64,000 bases of DNA from Isoetes taiwanensis (GCA_021234155.1 JAJEKV010000206.1:1118001-1182000); one strand, 5' to 3'; shown: positions 47,762-59,187, counted from the first letter of the stretch. Program-made: numbers and translations. Notes: generated from the letters alone by a model not told the origin.

Positions 47762-49604
47762 CACGACATCAAGGTAAGATGAAAACCGGATTCTACAGGT
47801 TTGCTCAAGCCATTTGTCATTCTGCTTAAGTATGAATCAAGAAAATGCCGGAATGCTGGTCCACTTACCTTGACGTCTAGTTTTTGAGGCTCCATATATT
47901 TAAGGTGCTGTAGCAGAAGATCTCTCATTTTAGGTCGCATGCAAGTTCTTGGTGAGGACTTTCTTCTATTTGTTGTTGTCTAGGCTTTTTTTGACTCAAC
48001 TCAACTTCTCTCATTTTAGGTTGCATGCAAGCTCTTGGTGAGAACTTTCTTCTATTTGTTATTGTCTAAATCTTTTTTACTCAACTTCGAGTGTTCTTTC
48101 TTGTGTTTTGTATAGTTGGACGTGCGTTTTTCTTCGATTTATTGTCAAAGGTTAAAGACATAAAAGTTGCTGGCTTATATTGTTTTTCTCCAATCTGTTT
48201 TGGCATGGATTTTTTTGTAACAATTTGCAGAGCGTATGCAATTATCCGAGCACGATATGTTTGTCTGATAACATATATAATCAGCTACTATATGTTCTTT
48301 TCTAAACGCCTGCAGTGACGGCATTAACGTCTTATATCCTGGAGGTTCTTGATCAACGAACACAATTATGTCCGCTTCTATAGTTTATCAACGAGCTCAT
48401 ATCTGTCAAGGTTTTTTCCTTAAAAACTCTTGGGATTGAGGGTTTTTTAATCCTATATACTAATGGGCTTCCTATGCTCTTTCTTATATTGGGTCCCATA
48501 GACCTCTTTGCCTCTAGATGATAAAAATCAATTTAATCAATTCCTGGATGTTAAAAATCAATTTAATCAATTCCTAAAGTCTTCTTTCTTCTTTCCATTT
48601 TAATCTAACTACATGTCCACTTTTCGATGATGTCAATGGCCATGGAACTTATTTGGCTAATGTTGCTATCGGTGATGAATGTCTTTAAGGTCATTGATGA
48701 CCTAATAAATGCTTTTGAAGGGGTCAAGCCTTGGAGGATGATCTCAAAGAGGTGGAGCAAAGTTCTTGGTTTAATGAGGAGATTCGAACTATGATTGTGA
48801 TTCTATGGTTTATTATTGTTATTTATGAATCATTCTTGTGAATATGATCTTGAAATTATTGATTTACTGCAAAACAAAACTTCAATATGATTTTTGGGTT
48901 GCCCCTAAAAGGCAAACCCTCGTTCATTGGGTAAAGGGCATATTTCAGGTATGTGCCGGCATATATCCGGATACCTTATGACTTGCTTCCATGTATATCC
49001 AGTGTTGCTAGGTCAGACGCCATCATGTTTAAGCCACGGGCATATACGTGGTATATCCGAGTCTTTGACATGTTATAGCCACGGTCACAAAAAAAATACA
49101 CGGCATTTTTGTGGAATTAGCAAATTTTTTTCGACATTTACAGTATTGGTGTTACTAAGCACAAAACTGGTTCCAATCACATAAGGCAATCTGCACGACG
49201 ACATTCTTGATGTTTCCTTCATTGCGTTAGTCAAGTTCTTTTCTTCTTTGATGTTAATTTCTTGGTACTATAGATGTGTCGAAGGTAATACACGACAATG
49301 ATGTCAATCCTAACCAGAACTGGAGCTAGCATAGGGGGGCAGGACTAGCATAAAGGGATACGCCGGAAATGCACTTCCAGTAGCAAGAGCTATGGCTTTT
49401 GTTGTAGATTATCTCGTCAGCCATCCTAATGTAGGTCAACACCCCTTCCAATCCACTTTGATTTATATATCATGGTTGTATGTGTCAGAATCTAAATGGA
49501 GCAATGCTCTATTGGTCCATGCCCAACATGATGTATGCCGAAGGGCATGCTCTTTACAAGTTTGCAGAGAGAACATGGGCATCCTTCCAGTTCATCAAAA
49601 CAGA
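47741..49604 (+). CDS. Candidate fragmentary gene, three exon-like pieces, unidentified
   Basis: Exon-like 1, 47741-47773: MADPIPFHDIK then a good donor AAG|GTAAGA. Exon-like 2, 49356-49434: GYAGNALPVARAMAFVVDYL VSHPNV bounded by AAAG and G|GTCAAC, in phase with the first. Exon-like 3, 49489-49604: NLNGAMLYWSMPNMMYAEGH then ALYKFAERTWASFQFIKTE, bounded by GTCAG and GA|GTAAGC. The codons read like real protein, but pieces 2 and 3 do not agree in phase and no end is found, so it may be a broken gene or have unseen exons. I do not recognise the family. The start lies in the right arm of the perfect inverted repeat. Confidence 0.35.
47775..49355. other. Putative intronic or intergenic stretch
   Basis: AT-rich sequence with a near-tandem repeat near 47930-48065 (CTCATTTTAGGT-GCATGCAAG ... 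CTTTCTTCTATTTGTT) and the second copy of the hairpin repeat at 48891-48970. No exon that I can support. Confidence 0.4.
48891..48970. repeat. Dispersed repeat with terminal hairpin, copy 2
   Basis: Matches 20217-20310 over TTTTTGGGTTGCCCCTAAAA, GGCAAACCCTCGTT and GGGCATATTTCAGGTATGTG. The inverted GGTTGCCCCT/AGGCAAACC core is kept although spacing differs, so the hairpin is shared by both copies. Confidence 0.6.
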
Positions 49605-50925
49605 GTAAGCAATTGTTTTCTACTTTAGTAAGCGGAACTTCTGATTTTAGTCCAAATTCAGGAAATCAAGCCTTCAACCATGTAGACAAGCTATAGGAAT
49701 GTAGAATAGCTACTTCGTGGATTACAAGTACGGTGAACGTTATTCTCCTTAAAAAAGGTGGTTCTAATTTTGTGGAATACAAGCTTTTTGATGAATGCTG
49801 TTGACCACTACGTAGGCTTTTTGGACTCTTAGAGACAGTCCTATTTATTGAAAGCTTGGTTTTTAATGAACGGTCAAATGTCCTAGAAGACGCCTGTGCT
49901 ACAAGGAAATGTAGCATTTTGTTTGGGTATAGCTTAATATATGGCGCAAATAAGTGTTATAACAATCGTACTTTTTAGCAGGCTTGCCTAACCCCTCCTA
50001 CAGCATTTGTTGCAATTCTAGCCTATCCACCAATTCTAATATGTCAGCGTAAATTTATCTTGTCCATTGATTTCTTTTTTCTATCGCAGGGGTAGGAAAA
50101 TTAGAAAAGCTATTGACTATCCTACTCGGCTCCTACTCTAGAGAGCCAAGATGGGATTGAGATAGCTCGTTTGAGGAATTTAGTGTATTTTATGGTGCAA
50201 TTAAATAACCTCGTGAAGATTTTTATTTTGCTGCATATTCTAAATGAGGTGCACCTTAGACTACTTAGTTGTCGAATTTATCCATTCTAAGGTCTAAACT
50301 GTATGTTGGGGCCTCTAGGCACCTCTCGTTTTGATTATGATCATTTATGATTAGGGGCACCTATGATTTTGAAAAATAAAATACAAGTTCACCTAAGGTT
50401 TTGGGATATAAAATATGGGGACTCGAACCTCTATCAAAATAAATCAATATCCTAATAAGCATGTTATAACCAATGCAGCTAGCAAGCTAACATTCTTATT
50501 TTTTTCTATTTTTAGAAGTATGATCTACAATATCAAGAATGGTGATTTACGCATCTATATCAAATCCCCCTGGAATTTGCTGTTATTGTGCTACATATGT
50601 TGTACAACATCAAGTTAATGTTACAATTCAAGTGTTCACTAGTAAACGTGTGCGCCGGGCTAACATCCTGGCATGTGTTTTTACTCGGCCTTTAACACCT
50701 ACATGTGTAACTTTCGACAACAACAGATATTGATATTGGCAATAATGGACATTAACCTCTAAAGACAAAAATTTAGAAAGACATACCCAAAACTTATGCT
50801 CAAAATGTCACGCTTAGAAGTAGTTAAGTACATCAACAAAAAATAGGTACAGAAATGCAAAACATAAAATTTTGTCCTGTTTCAATGGCATACTTTGGAA
50901 CTCTAAATATGCATCTCCACATGGC
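49605..50925. other. Intergenic with a tRNA-like SINE relic on the minus strand
   Basis: Near 50400-50490 the minus strand has a B-box-like AGGTTCGAGTCCCC preceded by TGCATTGGTTATA as a weak A box, the layout of a tRNA-derived SINE head. No tail or target duplication was found. The rest is AT-rich and without motifs. Confidence 0.35.
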
Positions 50926-51589
50926 CAGGGATAGGTTCAATACGCTGTACGTTTTATACGGAATACGTATGAATTGTATGATACGGCACATATTTGCCGT
51001 ATAAAACGTAAAAAATACGGCAAAAAAAAAATTCTGGCGTCGGAAGATTTTCGCGACGCCGAAAACAACGGAAAGCCGCGAAAATAAACAATTGAAAACC
51101 GCATATTACTTAACGCATAAAAATTTTTTTTGCGAACGAATTTTTTTCACAGATGCGAAACTTTTTTTTCAGATCGCGTGACGAAAAGTATTTTCGGCGT
51201 CGCTAATACGTAAGAATTCACGATTATAAATTCAATTTTTTTTTTTTTTTTTACGGATTTAAAAAAAAAAATTTGAATTTTGGCGCACGCTGAAAAACAA
51301 CGGAAAGCCGTCTGTGAAAATTTTTTCGCGTCACGCAGCGATCTGAAAGGTTTTCGGCGACGCGAATTTTTTTTTTGTTCACAGACGCTGGTTCGGCGAC
51401 GCCGTTTTCATCGTTTCGCGCAGACGCCGAAAAAATTTTCGCAGACGCTTTCGAAGCTTTTCAGACGCCAAATTTTTTTTTCCCGCCGCGAGGTTTTAAT
51501 ACGTTAAATACGTATTTTATTAAAAAATACGTATTTTTTGACTTTATACGTCAGGAATTTTAATTTTGTACGTATAGAACCTATCCCTG
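50926..51589. mobile_element. Non-autonomous hAT-type transposon, 664 bp
   Basis: The ends are inverted repeats: CAGGGATAGGTTCAATACG at the left and CAGGGATAGGTTCTATACGT read inward from the right. The element is flanked by an exact 8-bp duplication CACATGGC (50918-50925 and 51590-51597), the signature length of hAT insertions. The interior is very AT-rich, with many copies of ATACGTATTT and of a TTTCGGCGACGC-like phrase in both orientations. There is no transposase, so it would depend on a partner element. Confidence 0.92.
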
Positions 51590-51597
51590 CACATGGC

Positions 51598-52200
51598 ACA
51601 CATCACCAAAAGCCTAATGTTGTACTTTTTGGGATGCTCCCGTGATATTTTCACTTCTCCTACAGATAACATCTTAACCGGTGTAAAAGTGAAATGCATG
51701 TGTAGGTCATTGATTCGAATTGCACACGATGTCTCATGACTACTGAGCACGTAAGACAATTCATCCCAAAGGTAAGCTCGTAAAATGGAATCAGATACCG
51801 CCTCAGGACAAAAGGATTTGTAGACTCTAAAATGCGCTCCATTATATATTCCAACACAGATGAGTCCTTTTGCTACTAAAACGCCAATTTACCAGTGCAC
51901 AGTGTCGTTTGTCATCTGATAAAATAGAAGTCGTATTTAATTAAAGTGGGACTCATTCCATTCCCATTTTTTTACGGAACCCTGTTAATTTACATGAAAA
52001 GGAGCACCCCGACCCGAAAACTATCCTTAATTCGAATTTTTGTCTAGAACTCTGCATCGAAGCTTTCCTCCAGTTTTCCCTGGTTAGCGAGTCGAGAAGA
52101 AGAACAATGCAACTGAAACAAAGGAAATTCATTAAAGATTGAAACCAAAGCTCTAGTTGAAAAAGAATTTTTATTAATAAATTGAATAGTACAATGTATT
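51598..52200. other. Intergenic; no gene recognised
   Basis: Minus-strand open frames at 51544-51857 and 51953-52222 contain no motif that I recognise. Confidence 0.35.
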
Positions 52201-52856
52201 TTACATCGGACGCAGAGACCATGGCGGTCTTGCTGTCACTACAGTTACATCCTCTAGGGGATTAACTTGCGGCGCTTCTTCACGCCGACTGTAAGCCTTG
52301 GGGGCAACCTGAAGAGTGTGGAATGACTCACGTGGAGGTGCCTCTGGAGTTACCGGCCGACCTGTCCACCCGGCTTCTCCACTCGCCTCCCGCAGCTTTT
52401 CATCGAATATGCTCCTTCCCCAACCTCCGTGGATATTATGCAATGCTTGCAAGATGCTTTTGAGCTTCCCGGGTATCTCAAATTTCTTCGTGTTCTTTAT
52501 CCAGGGTGTGCATGGCGCCCTCAATTCACGAGCAACCTTATCCCAAAGGTAGGGCAAGAGTGTAGCGTGGAGCGGGATCTCGTGCCTTAACGGTATTTCT
52601 TCCGCTTTGAGCGGGATGCGGCCGCCGGAGCGGGCGGTCTACGGATGCCTCGCGGGATGGATGCGGTGGTGTCGGATCGTACCTGAACCACGGAGCAAGG
52701 GCGTCTATGATTAACAATTACGGTGCCATTAGTGAAAACGAAGAAAAAGAATGTTGAAATCAAATTACAATGGAGAACATTCATTCCATACAATCGCGAT
52801 CCAACGCGTATTCTCGACTCGCGAAGTCGAGAAAGGTCCGAAAAGTCAAAGTACAA
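52201..52856 (-). other. Unidentified open segments beside the phosphatase fragment
   Basis: A 118-codon frame at 52201-52557 begins MPYLWDKVARELRAPCTPWI and is GC-richer than its surroundings. A second at 52587-52856 ends in a basic run (ASRSKRKKYR). Both are on the same strand as the broken phosphatase at 53193-53750 and may belong with it, but no family is visible. Confidence 0.3.
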
Positions 52857-53084
52857 CCATTCTCATTAGAATATGGTTGCATCCAATCACACACGGAAGC
52901 ATACAAATGGTTTCATTAACGAGATAATTGCCTTTTCATCGACTCGCGAGTCGAGAAAGACCCAGAAAACGCAATGTACAACCATTATCATAATAGATTG
53001 TGGGTCGCATCCGGTACACAATCAAACATACGAATGGTCTCATCATCGGGACAAGCATGCCTTTCTCGACTTCGTGAGTCGAGA
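52812..53084. repeat. Three about 125-bp repeats, each with a CTCGACTCGCGAGTCGAG palindrome
   Basis: Palindromes lie at 52812-52832, 52939-52954 (perfect 16-mer TCGACTCGCGAGTCGA) and 53064-53084. Between them ACAACCATT..CAT..TAGA, TGGTT/GGTCGCATCC and AATGGTTTCAT/AATGGTCTCAT recur in order. The regular spacing of about 125 bases shows tandem origin, with decay outside the palindromes. Confidence 0.8.
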
Positions 53085-53192
53085 AAGCCAAAAAAAACTC
53101 AATATACAAGTATATTCATTACAAAATGTTTAATACATTTGTTCACGTTTGTTTACAATATTCACACAATTTGACTATCTCAAAGCGAGAGG

Positions 53193-53750
53193 TCACTCTT
53201 CTTGATCACCAAAATATTTGTCGCCCATAGCTTTCATGATCGCCTTTGCTTTCTCGGATCGGGTTCCGAGGAGGCTCGGATAGTTCCTAATCACATCGGG
53301 CGACAAGAATGGCAAAGAGGGATTCCGCCAAGACGGGACAAAGTCCGAAAGACAACCACCGTCCGCTCTCATACTCTTCAAAGTTGATATGCCTTAGCAA
53401 GGATTGTATTTTGCGAAGTTATGATAGCACTTGTAGGCTGAGTCGTCTATGATCGGCGTGTTATGTTTGCCATAGTCCAGGAATTGCTCATAAACCCCGG
53501 CCCAAACCTTTTTCACCATAATAGGCTTCCCTTTGTGATGGGCTGGATCGAGGTCTGACACATGCTCGACCCTTTCGTTTCCCCAAACGAACTTGAACTT
53601 CAAAACTGGAAGGCCGAGAACACCAAGAACATTGACAATATTTTTCTTTGCCATACAAGACCATATGCCCACTTCGAATCCCCGTTCCAGGCACCATTCA
53701 ACAATTGGATCGGGCGTGTTACCAACCATTTCTGGTCCATCACCTAACCA
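53193..53750 (-). pseudogene. FCP1/NIF-type phosphatase domain fragment (HAD family)
   Basis: After an AG acceptor at 53751 the frame reads DPIVEWCLERGFEVGIWSCM AKKN, then KFKFVWGNERVEHVSD, HHKGKPIMVKKVWAGVYEQF and TPIIDDSAYKC. These are the C-terminal half of the FCP homology domain (W-S-S, K-P-L-x-K and L-I-D-D-S-P-x-K motifs). A TAA at 53394-53396 interrupts the frame, which then continues in the same phase (GISTLKSMRADGG ... DQEE) to a stop at 53193. The catalytic DxDxT loop would be upstream and was not found. This is probably a dead fragment of a CTD-phosphatase-like gene; an intron at the stop is less likely because no acceptor fits. Confidence 0.75.
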
Positions 53751-54400
53751 CTTTAGTGTTAAGTATATCAAGAAATTATGCAAATAAAGTATAAAAACCA
53801 TAAATATATCCCCCCCCCCAACCCATTCGGCCTTCCTCTTAATATGGGAAAAATGCACCAATCAGATCATGTGTAATAAAATGTCCTCCTTCCAGCATTA
53901 CAAATGAGAATGTTCCTGCCAGTGTGCCTGGTATGGTCCTAGCTCACCCTAACGGGTTCGCCATGCCCTGAATAAGAACCTGATATAAATAATGAAATAG
54001 GAGGGTATACTTTGTACCTGGGCTTGCTAAGCCACTTCAAATCTTAATGTGACCCAACTCGATAATGACTACTACTTTCTAAATGATAGACGGGCTTAAA
54101 AAAAGAACTGTGTTCTTTGTTTCGCATCCAAAGTTTTTTTAGCAAAAATTTTAGCTTTTAATTTTGTATGCAAGTTTACGTTGGTGGTGAATGTCATAAC
54201 AATTCTCGTGTAACAGATGAATTTATAGTGATATGTGAATGAATCATTTAATATGTAGCATAATAACAGGGGGTTTTCTTTGTGTTTTTGTACGCTTTTC
54301 ACTAAGGGTTTCCTATGATTTCGTGATGTATTCAAATGGATGTACTAATGCGTACATCTAGAGTGCACCATTTCTGAGCCATTGATTTTAACCTTTTTTT
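53751..54400. other. No gene recognised
   Basis: AT-rich; contains a run of C near 53810. Upstream exons of the phosphatase fragment might be expected here but none shows the DxDxT motif. Confidence 0.35.
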
Positions 54401-54406
54401 TTTCAA

Positions 54407-54635
54407 TGGTCAACAACCAATGGCTCACAACAAAAGCCCTTTTTTTGTGCGTGTGGTGCATAATGGTCAACAACCAATGGCTCACAACAAAAGCCCTTTT
54501 TTTTTGTGCGTGCGGTGCATAATGGTCAACAACCAATGGCTCACAACAAAAGCCCTCTTTTTGTGCGTGTGGTACATAATGGTCAACAACCAATGGCTCA
54601 CAACAAAAGCCCTCTTTTTGTGTGTGGGCTTGAAG
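54407..54635. repeat. Four tandem units of 57-59 bp
   Basis: Units start at 54407, 54464, 54523 and 54580 with TGGTCAACAACCAATGGCTC, followed by ACAACAAAAGCCC, a T run of variable length (5-8) and GTGCGTGTGGTGCATAA. The units keep a reading frame only by chance. Confidence 0.92.
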
Positions 54636-55302
54636 GGCGCATGTAGTGCAGTTTCCCCGCCGGCAACACATTTCTTATCGTAACTTTTGATCCAGAGCTC
54701 TGTTTCAGATGATTTTTATTGCATTGGAAAGCTCTCTCCGAGATATTTTTGATAATGTATGATATGCATATGTTTGGTTAAATTATCTATGCTAAAACAG
54801 CAATTTTTCGGCCGGGTTTGGTAGGCTTTCACATCCTACCAGCTGATTAATACAGGATTGCGCTATTGGATATTGTTTTATGGCTCATTCCGAATGAAGC
54901 TTGAGATAAGTTAAATATTAATGTGATAATTACATAAAGTTTTGTCTTGTGTAGATATCTTGGTTGAGATAAGTAAGAGAATAATCACATAATATGATAA
55001 CTAACCTTTAGGAGGATGTAATCCCATCCAAGGACACGTAATTAACCTTCAAGGTCCTTGTAAATATAATAAGAAGCTATCTTATTTTAAGTATAGCAAC
55101 TGTAAAGTACATACTTGTAAGGTTGATGCATCACCAAGTGGTGAACGAATCACACGTTCAACACTTGGATCTGATGATAAAAACCCTAGCTATGTGATAA
55201 ATAATTAGAATATTTTCTAAATTATAGTTAGTGTCTCGATAATTGTACGAAAGGTATATCTTAAAGGTCTTAATGTTTTCATAGAACCGTCGGTTAAATA
55301 TA
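54636..55302. other. No gene recognised
   Basis: AT-rich sequence between the tandem repeat and the foldback element; no motif found. Confidence 0.35.
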
Positions 55303-55482
55303 GGGAAAACTACCAAACTACCCCTATGAGTTTATGTAATTACCAAAATGCCCTTAGAGTTTTAAAATTACCAAAATGCCCCTACACACCTACTATGCAC
55401 AAGGGCATTTTGGTAATTTTGAAACTCATAAGGGCATTTTAGTAATTACACAAACTCATAGGGCTATTTTGGTAGTTTTCCC
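55303..55482. mobile_element. Mutator-like foldback MITE, 180 bp
   Basis: An almost complete palindrome, GGGAAAACTACCAAAC ... GGTAGTTTTCCC, whose arms repeat TACCAAAATGCCC. It is flanked by an exact 9-bp duplication TTAAATATA (55294-55302 and 55483-55491). A 9-bp duplication is typical of Mutator-like elements. The RNA would fold into a long hairpin suitable for small-RNA production. Confidence 0.9.
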
Positions 55483-55577
55483 TTAAATATAATACTATCG
55501 GAACCTATATACCCAATACTATTGTAATCTTAATTCGGAAATATTACCTTAAGATGTTTCAAGGTGGGGAGACTTGT

Positions 55578-57138
55578 GATGCTGCGGACAGCATCAATTC
55601 AAGGTGGGGAGAATGTGATGTTCCAGCATAATATACGGTATGAATACATATATTATACTGCCATGTCACTAGTACATGTCGACTCAGAAGACATGTACAC
55701 GACGACCGTAAAGGGTTGTACCTTAGGGTGCAACCTTGTGAACCATTATATTGCACATGTTATGCAATATGTGAATATAATCCCCATTGCCATATGGCAA
55801 CACCTCATTTGAGCCAAATGGCCTAACCCTAAATTCATGGGCATAAAGGGGCAGGAACCCTAAAAGGGAACCCTTTTCAGATTCCAGCCCCAGAATCTCA
55901 TATTGGAGCAACGCCTGGGTCGTTTTCGCATGAACAGCAGCAGAGGAGCTCGATTCTACAAGTCTTTCGATGATCCAAGATCATCCCAGCAGGATGGACG
56001 TCCTTAGAGGATTGGGAGCCAACCAAGGTTCGGGTGAGTGGTTGATTTGATAGGCAAATCAAAATTCCTAACTGGCATTCTGCCAGTTTTGCATCCATTC
56101 TTAGCTATAGGCAACAACTAGAGCCTAAAAATCTCTGCCACTAACAAAGGAACCTAACCATGTATGTTTAGGTAGATATTCTGTTATTTCAGTTCATTGA
56201 TGATGATGGTTTATCTCTGTGCGCATCTCTTGTGTATTGGGAAGGGGGGTAGAGACCCAGAGCCTTCTTAGATGATGTTCCTAGTTAGCCTCATTAGTTC
56301 CCAATTATTGCGGCCTGTGCAAAAGAGCCCGCCTGGATGTGGGTGGCGGAGCTAGACCGGCTGACAAGGGAGACTTGTCTGGTTACAGTTGATCCCTCTG
56401 GTGTGTAAAGCCTACCGGGGAACATTGCGGGCTAGGCCTAATATCTTGGCACTGCGTGGGGCAAGGTATGGGCTCGACACCTCTTGGGTGATGCGTCACC
56501 TTCCATGGGATTCAAGTCGTGTACGAGCAGTGGCTCTCTAGCTCGCCTGTGATCGACATGGATCTTCTGGAGGAGAGCGATCTCCTCCTGCCTCATCGGG
56601 ACTAAGAAGATGCAACCCAGGAGTAGACCCTTTGGCTATACACACGGCAGGCTACGGTCAGGCTCCAATACTTTTCAGCCTATCTGCAAAGTATGCACAG
56701 GAGGGGCGGATGGAGTGGACTACCCAACAGCCATGTTTCTATGCCAGCCAAATCCATTTGCCATGAATTCTATCTGCATTGTCTTCTAGAGGCCCAAGCC
56801 GTCAGTCTACCCCCATGAGTCTGAGCCTGAGTAGGGTTTCCCTTTGTTATAGTTGATGCTACTGATGTGTTGTTGCAGATACTTTGTTATGGTGGACCAC
56901 CCTTCGAGGTGGATATATGTATGTTGTTTGATGACATGTGCTTATGTTTGTTTACGCTTCCGCAGCTAGGTCGATCTCGAGGGAGACGGGATGAATGACA
57001 CGTCCATTCTTCCTCTTGGCCACCATCAAGGGCCCGATGTTAGGTGGACGGCCTCATGTCAGCGAGTTGATGTTGATTTGAGGGATGATCTCCAGTTCTA
57101 TACGATCGGGGGATCGTATACGAGCAGAGGCCGTCACA
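55578..57138 (+). repeat. Diverged gypsy LTR with remnant of the internal 3' end
   Basis: At 55578-55613 the sequence GCTGCGGACAGCATCAATTC then AAGGTGGGGAGAA matches the pol-to-LTR junction of the large element (GCTGAGGACAGCATTATTTT, AAGGAGGGGAGAA). The LTR runs from TGTGATGTTCCAGC at 55614 to GGCCGTCACA at 57138 (1,525 bp). Shared blocks with the large element's LTR, in the same order, include TATCTGCAAAGTATG, GGGCGGATGGAGTGGAC and ACCACCCTTCGAGGTGG. It is an older relative inserted in the plus orientation. The body of its element has been lost. Confidence 0.85.
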
Positions 57139-59187
57139 ATGAGGTCCTCTGACCGGGTCACCTACGTGTACGCCATGTTTGGGAATAACATGAAAGGGCG
57201 TCGTGTCCAAAGGCTAGTGTTGCATGGCAAAGATGTGTGCGAAAAGGCCTGGTACCTAGGTCTCGGGATATCAAAATCCAGATATCTCAAATGGAAGGCA
57301 CAAATTCGAGAGAGTGCTCGTAAAGTTGAGCATGGGAACAGTGGCACAATAAAACCTCGAGCCTCCACCTTAGCATCCCAAACAGTTTTCGCAATGTTCG
57401 TGAAAGAAAACTGTGAATCCATGCCGCATCGAAGTCGGAGGAGCGAGGATGGTATTCGCGAGAACGTGAGGAAATTGCCTGCAATGTTCTCGAAAACCTG
57501 CATTCTCGAGGAAGTCAATGCAAAGGTTGAAGCATTGACGGGAAAGCAGGTCTCCTACCCTGGGTTCATCAAAACATGAAGGCGCAGTTTCCGGGATGTC
57601 ACAATTGCTAGAAAAATACCATTCTCCAAATGTGACACATGCGAAGTTATTCGCACGAAGCTGTTGAATACCAAAGATGCGGCAGAAAGGAACATTATAC
57701 ATGAGCAGAGAAGGGCACACAAAGTGGAACAAATTTCCCGGCCGCATTACAAGATCGGGTCATGGAGGGTGTACTCCCATAGGCACCCACGGGAAGCGGT
57801 GTGTGTCATTCACGACAAGATGGATCAAGCAAAGACAATGATACCGAAGCTACAACAATAAGTGAAGTCTCTTTGGAGGTTGGATAAGCCTGGTGCTATC
57901 ACACATGGGCGTGGTAAGGGTGCGTATGGGAATTTCTCTTTGGATCTCTGGCCAGATGACTATAATTTCCATGTCGGTTCAATAAATAGCGTTTTGAAAA
58001 GGCTTGAGATGGTGCATGATTATAGCGGTGGTCATCTAACCAAGCCTGAGCCTGGAGCATCAGAGTGGGTTGCTGCACTAAGGGACACCTCGGCACTTCA
58101 GGCGAAGTTGTCATTGACCAATGGCGGTCTCCCGGAGCACAGGCCAACACCAGACGGCCCATCCTTCAAGCCCTCCCTAGAACACTGCTTCTACAACTTG
58201 ACAATGCATCTGGGCAGGACAAGAATCGATACGTATTTTCATACCTTATGTATCTAGGCATGTTCGAGGAGATAATTGGGGTCATGATGCCCGGCCACAC
58301 ACATGAGGATATTGATGCTCTATTTGGGAATTTGTCGTCATCACTGAAGAAAGCTGAGGTGCTGACCATGCCTGAACTATTATATGAGTGGCTTAAATGC
58401 AATCTCAAGGCACCAGTGCCCTATATTGTTGACAAAGTACCTGATTGAAAATGATTCATCGGGGGATACATTCTCGATGGTGACGACAGACTGACGGGCC
58501 ACACCAGCCCTCTGGCATTCAAATTTGCTATGAATGGCGAATGGCCGGTCATGTACCACAAGACTAGACCTAGCTTCATGGAATGGCTACCAGCAGAAGG
58601 AATTCGGAAGTGGAAGCAGGGGCCGGATGGGAAGCCCTTGATGCCACAAGGGAACCCTAAATTGTTGCCTCCTAAAGAGTCAGTTAAAAACTTGGGCCAG
58701 CTACGCAATAGTATCCACAAGCATATCCTTCATTGGGTTGCAATCTCCACCACTAACAAGGGAAACCCAAAGCATGCTAACTATGCGACACCATTTACGT
58801 CCACCATTGAGTATTGGATGCGGCTCTTGCAGGAGCTAGAGAAGATTGGTCACATTGAGGGATGCTACGGACTTCTGGCCAGAAACTAGGCAGGTTCCCG
58901 CCGAATGCCCAGATGTTGTTGCAGTAGTGGAACCACTTGCAAGCGTGACACCTGCTTATGTGGGTCCATGGAAAGACAGACCCATACCGGAATTTAATCC
59001 GTTCAAAGACCTTCAGAAGGGCATGTTTATTCTAGCGCGTCCGGACGATGTATTGTGTCCCACCTGGGTGGGGTATACTACTGAAAAGCCTCAGATGGAC
59101 GACAAGAAGGACAATTTTGAGACCATCCAAGTCACTTGGCAGGCCTCTTCAAGGCAGCTTGGAATCCTGTTCTTATTTTACTTTTAA
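57139..59187 (+). pseudogene. DUF7869-like transposase or integrase remnant
   Basis: Successive frames give a protein with VQRLVLHGKDVCEKAWYLGL, CDTCEVIRTKL, HDKMDQAKTMIPKL, YNFHVGSINSVL, LLLQLDNASGQDKNRYVFSY and GHTHEDIDALFG, then a C-terminal part with FNPFKDLQKGMFILARP. The D..., LDN...KN and GHTHEDID blocks are the hallmark of DUF7869-type proteins, thought to be RNase-H-fold transposases; that role is inference. Two in-frame stops (TGA near 57577, TAA near 57859) and at least one frameshift make it dead. Its N-terminus is cut at the end of the LTR at 57138. An inverted partial copy lies at 60552-61383. Confidence 0.78.

Noticed and set aside
50400-50490. tRNA gene on the minus strand (AGGTTCGAGTCCCC)
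   Set aside because: No complete cloverleaf; kept only as a possible SINE head.
54345-54683. Repeat-containing ORFs on both strands
   Set aside because: Produced by four tandem units of 57-59 bases; unit length varies with the T run, so no frame is conserved.
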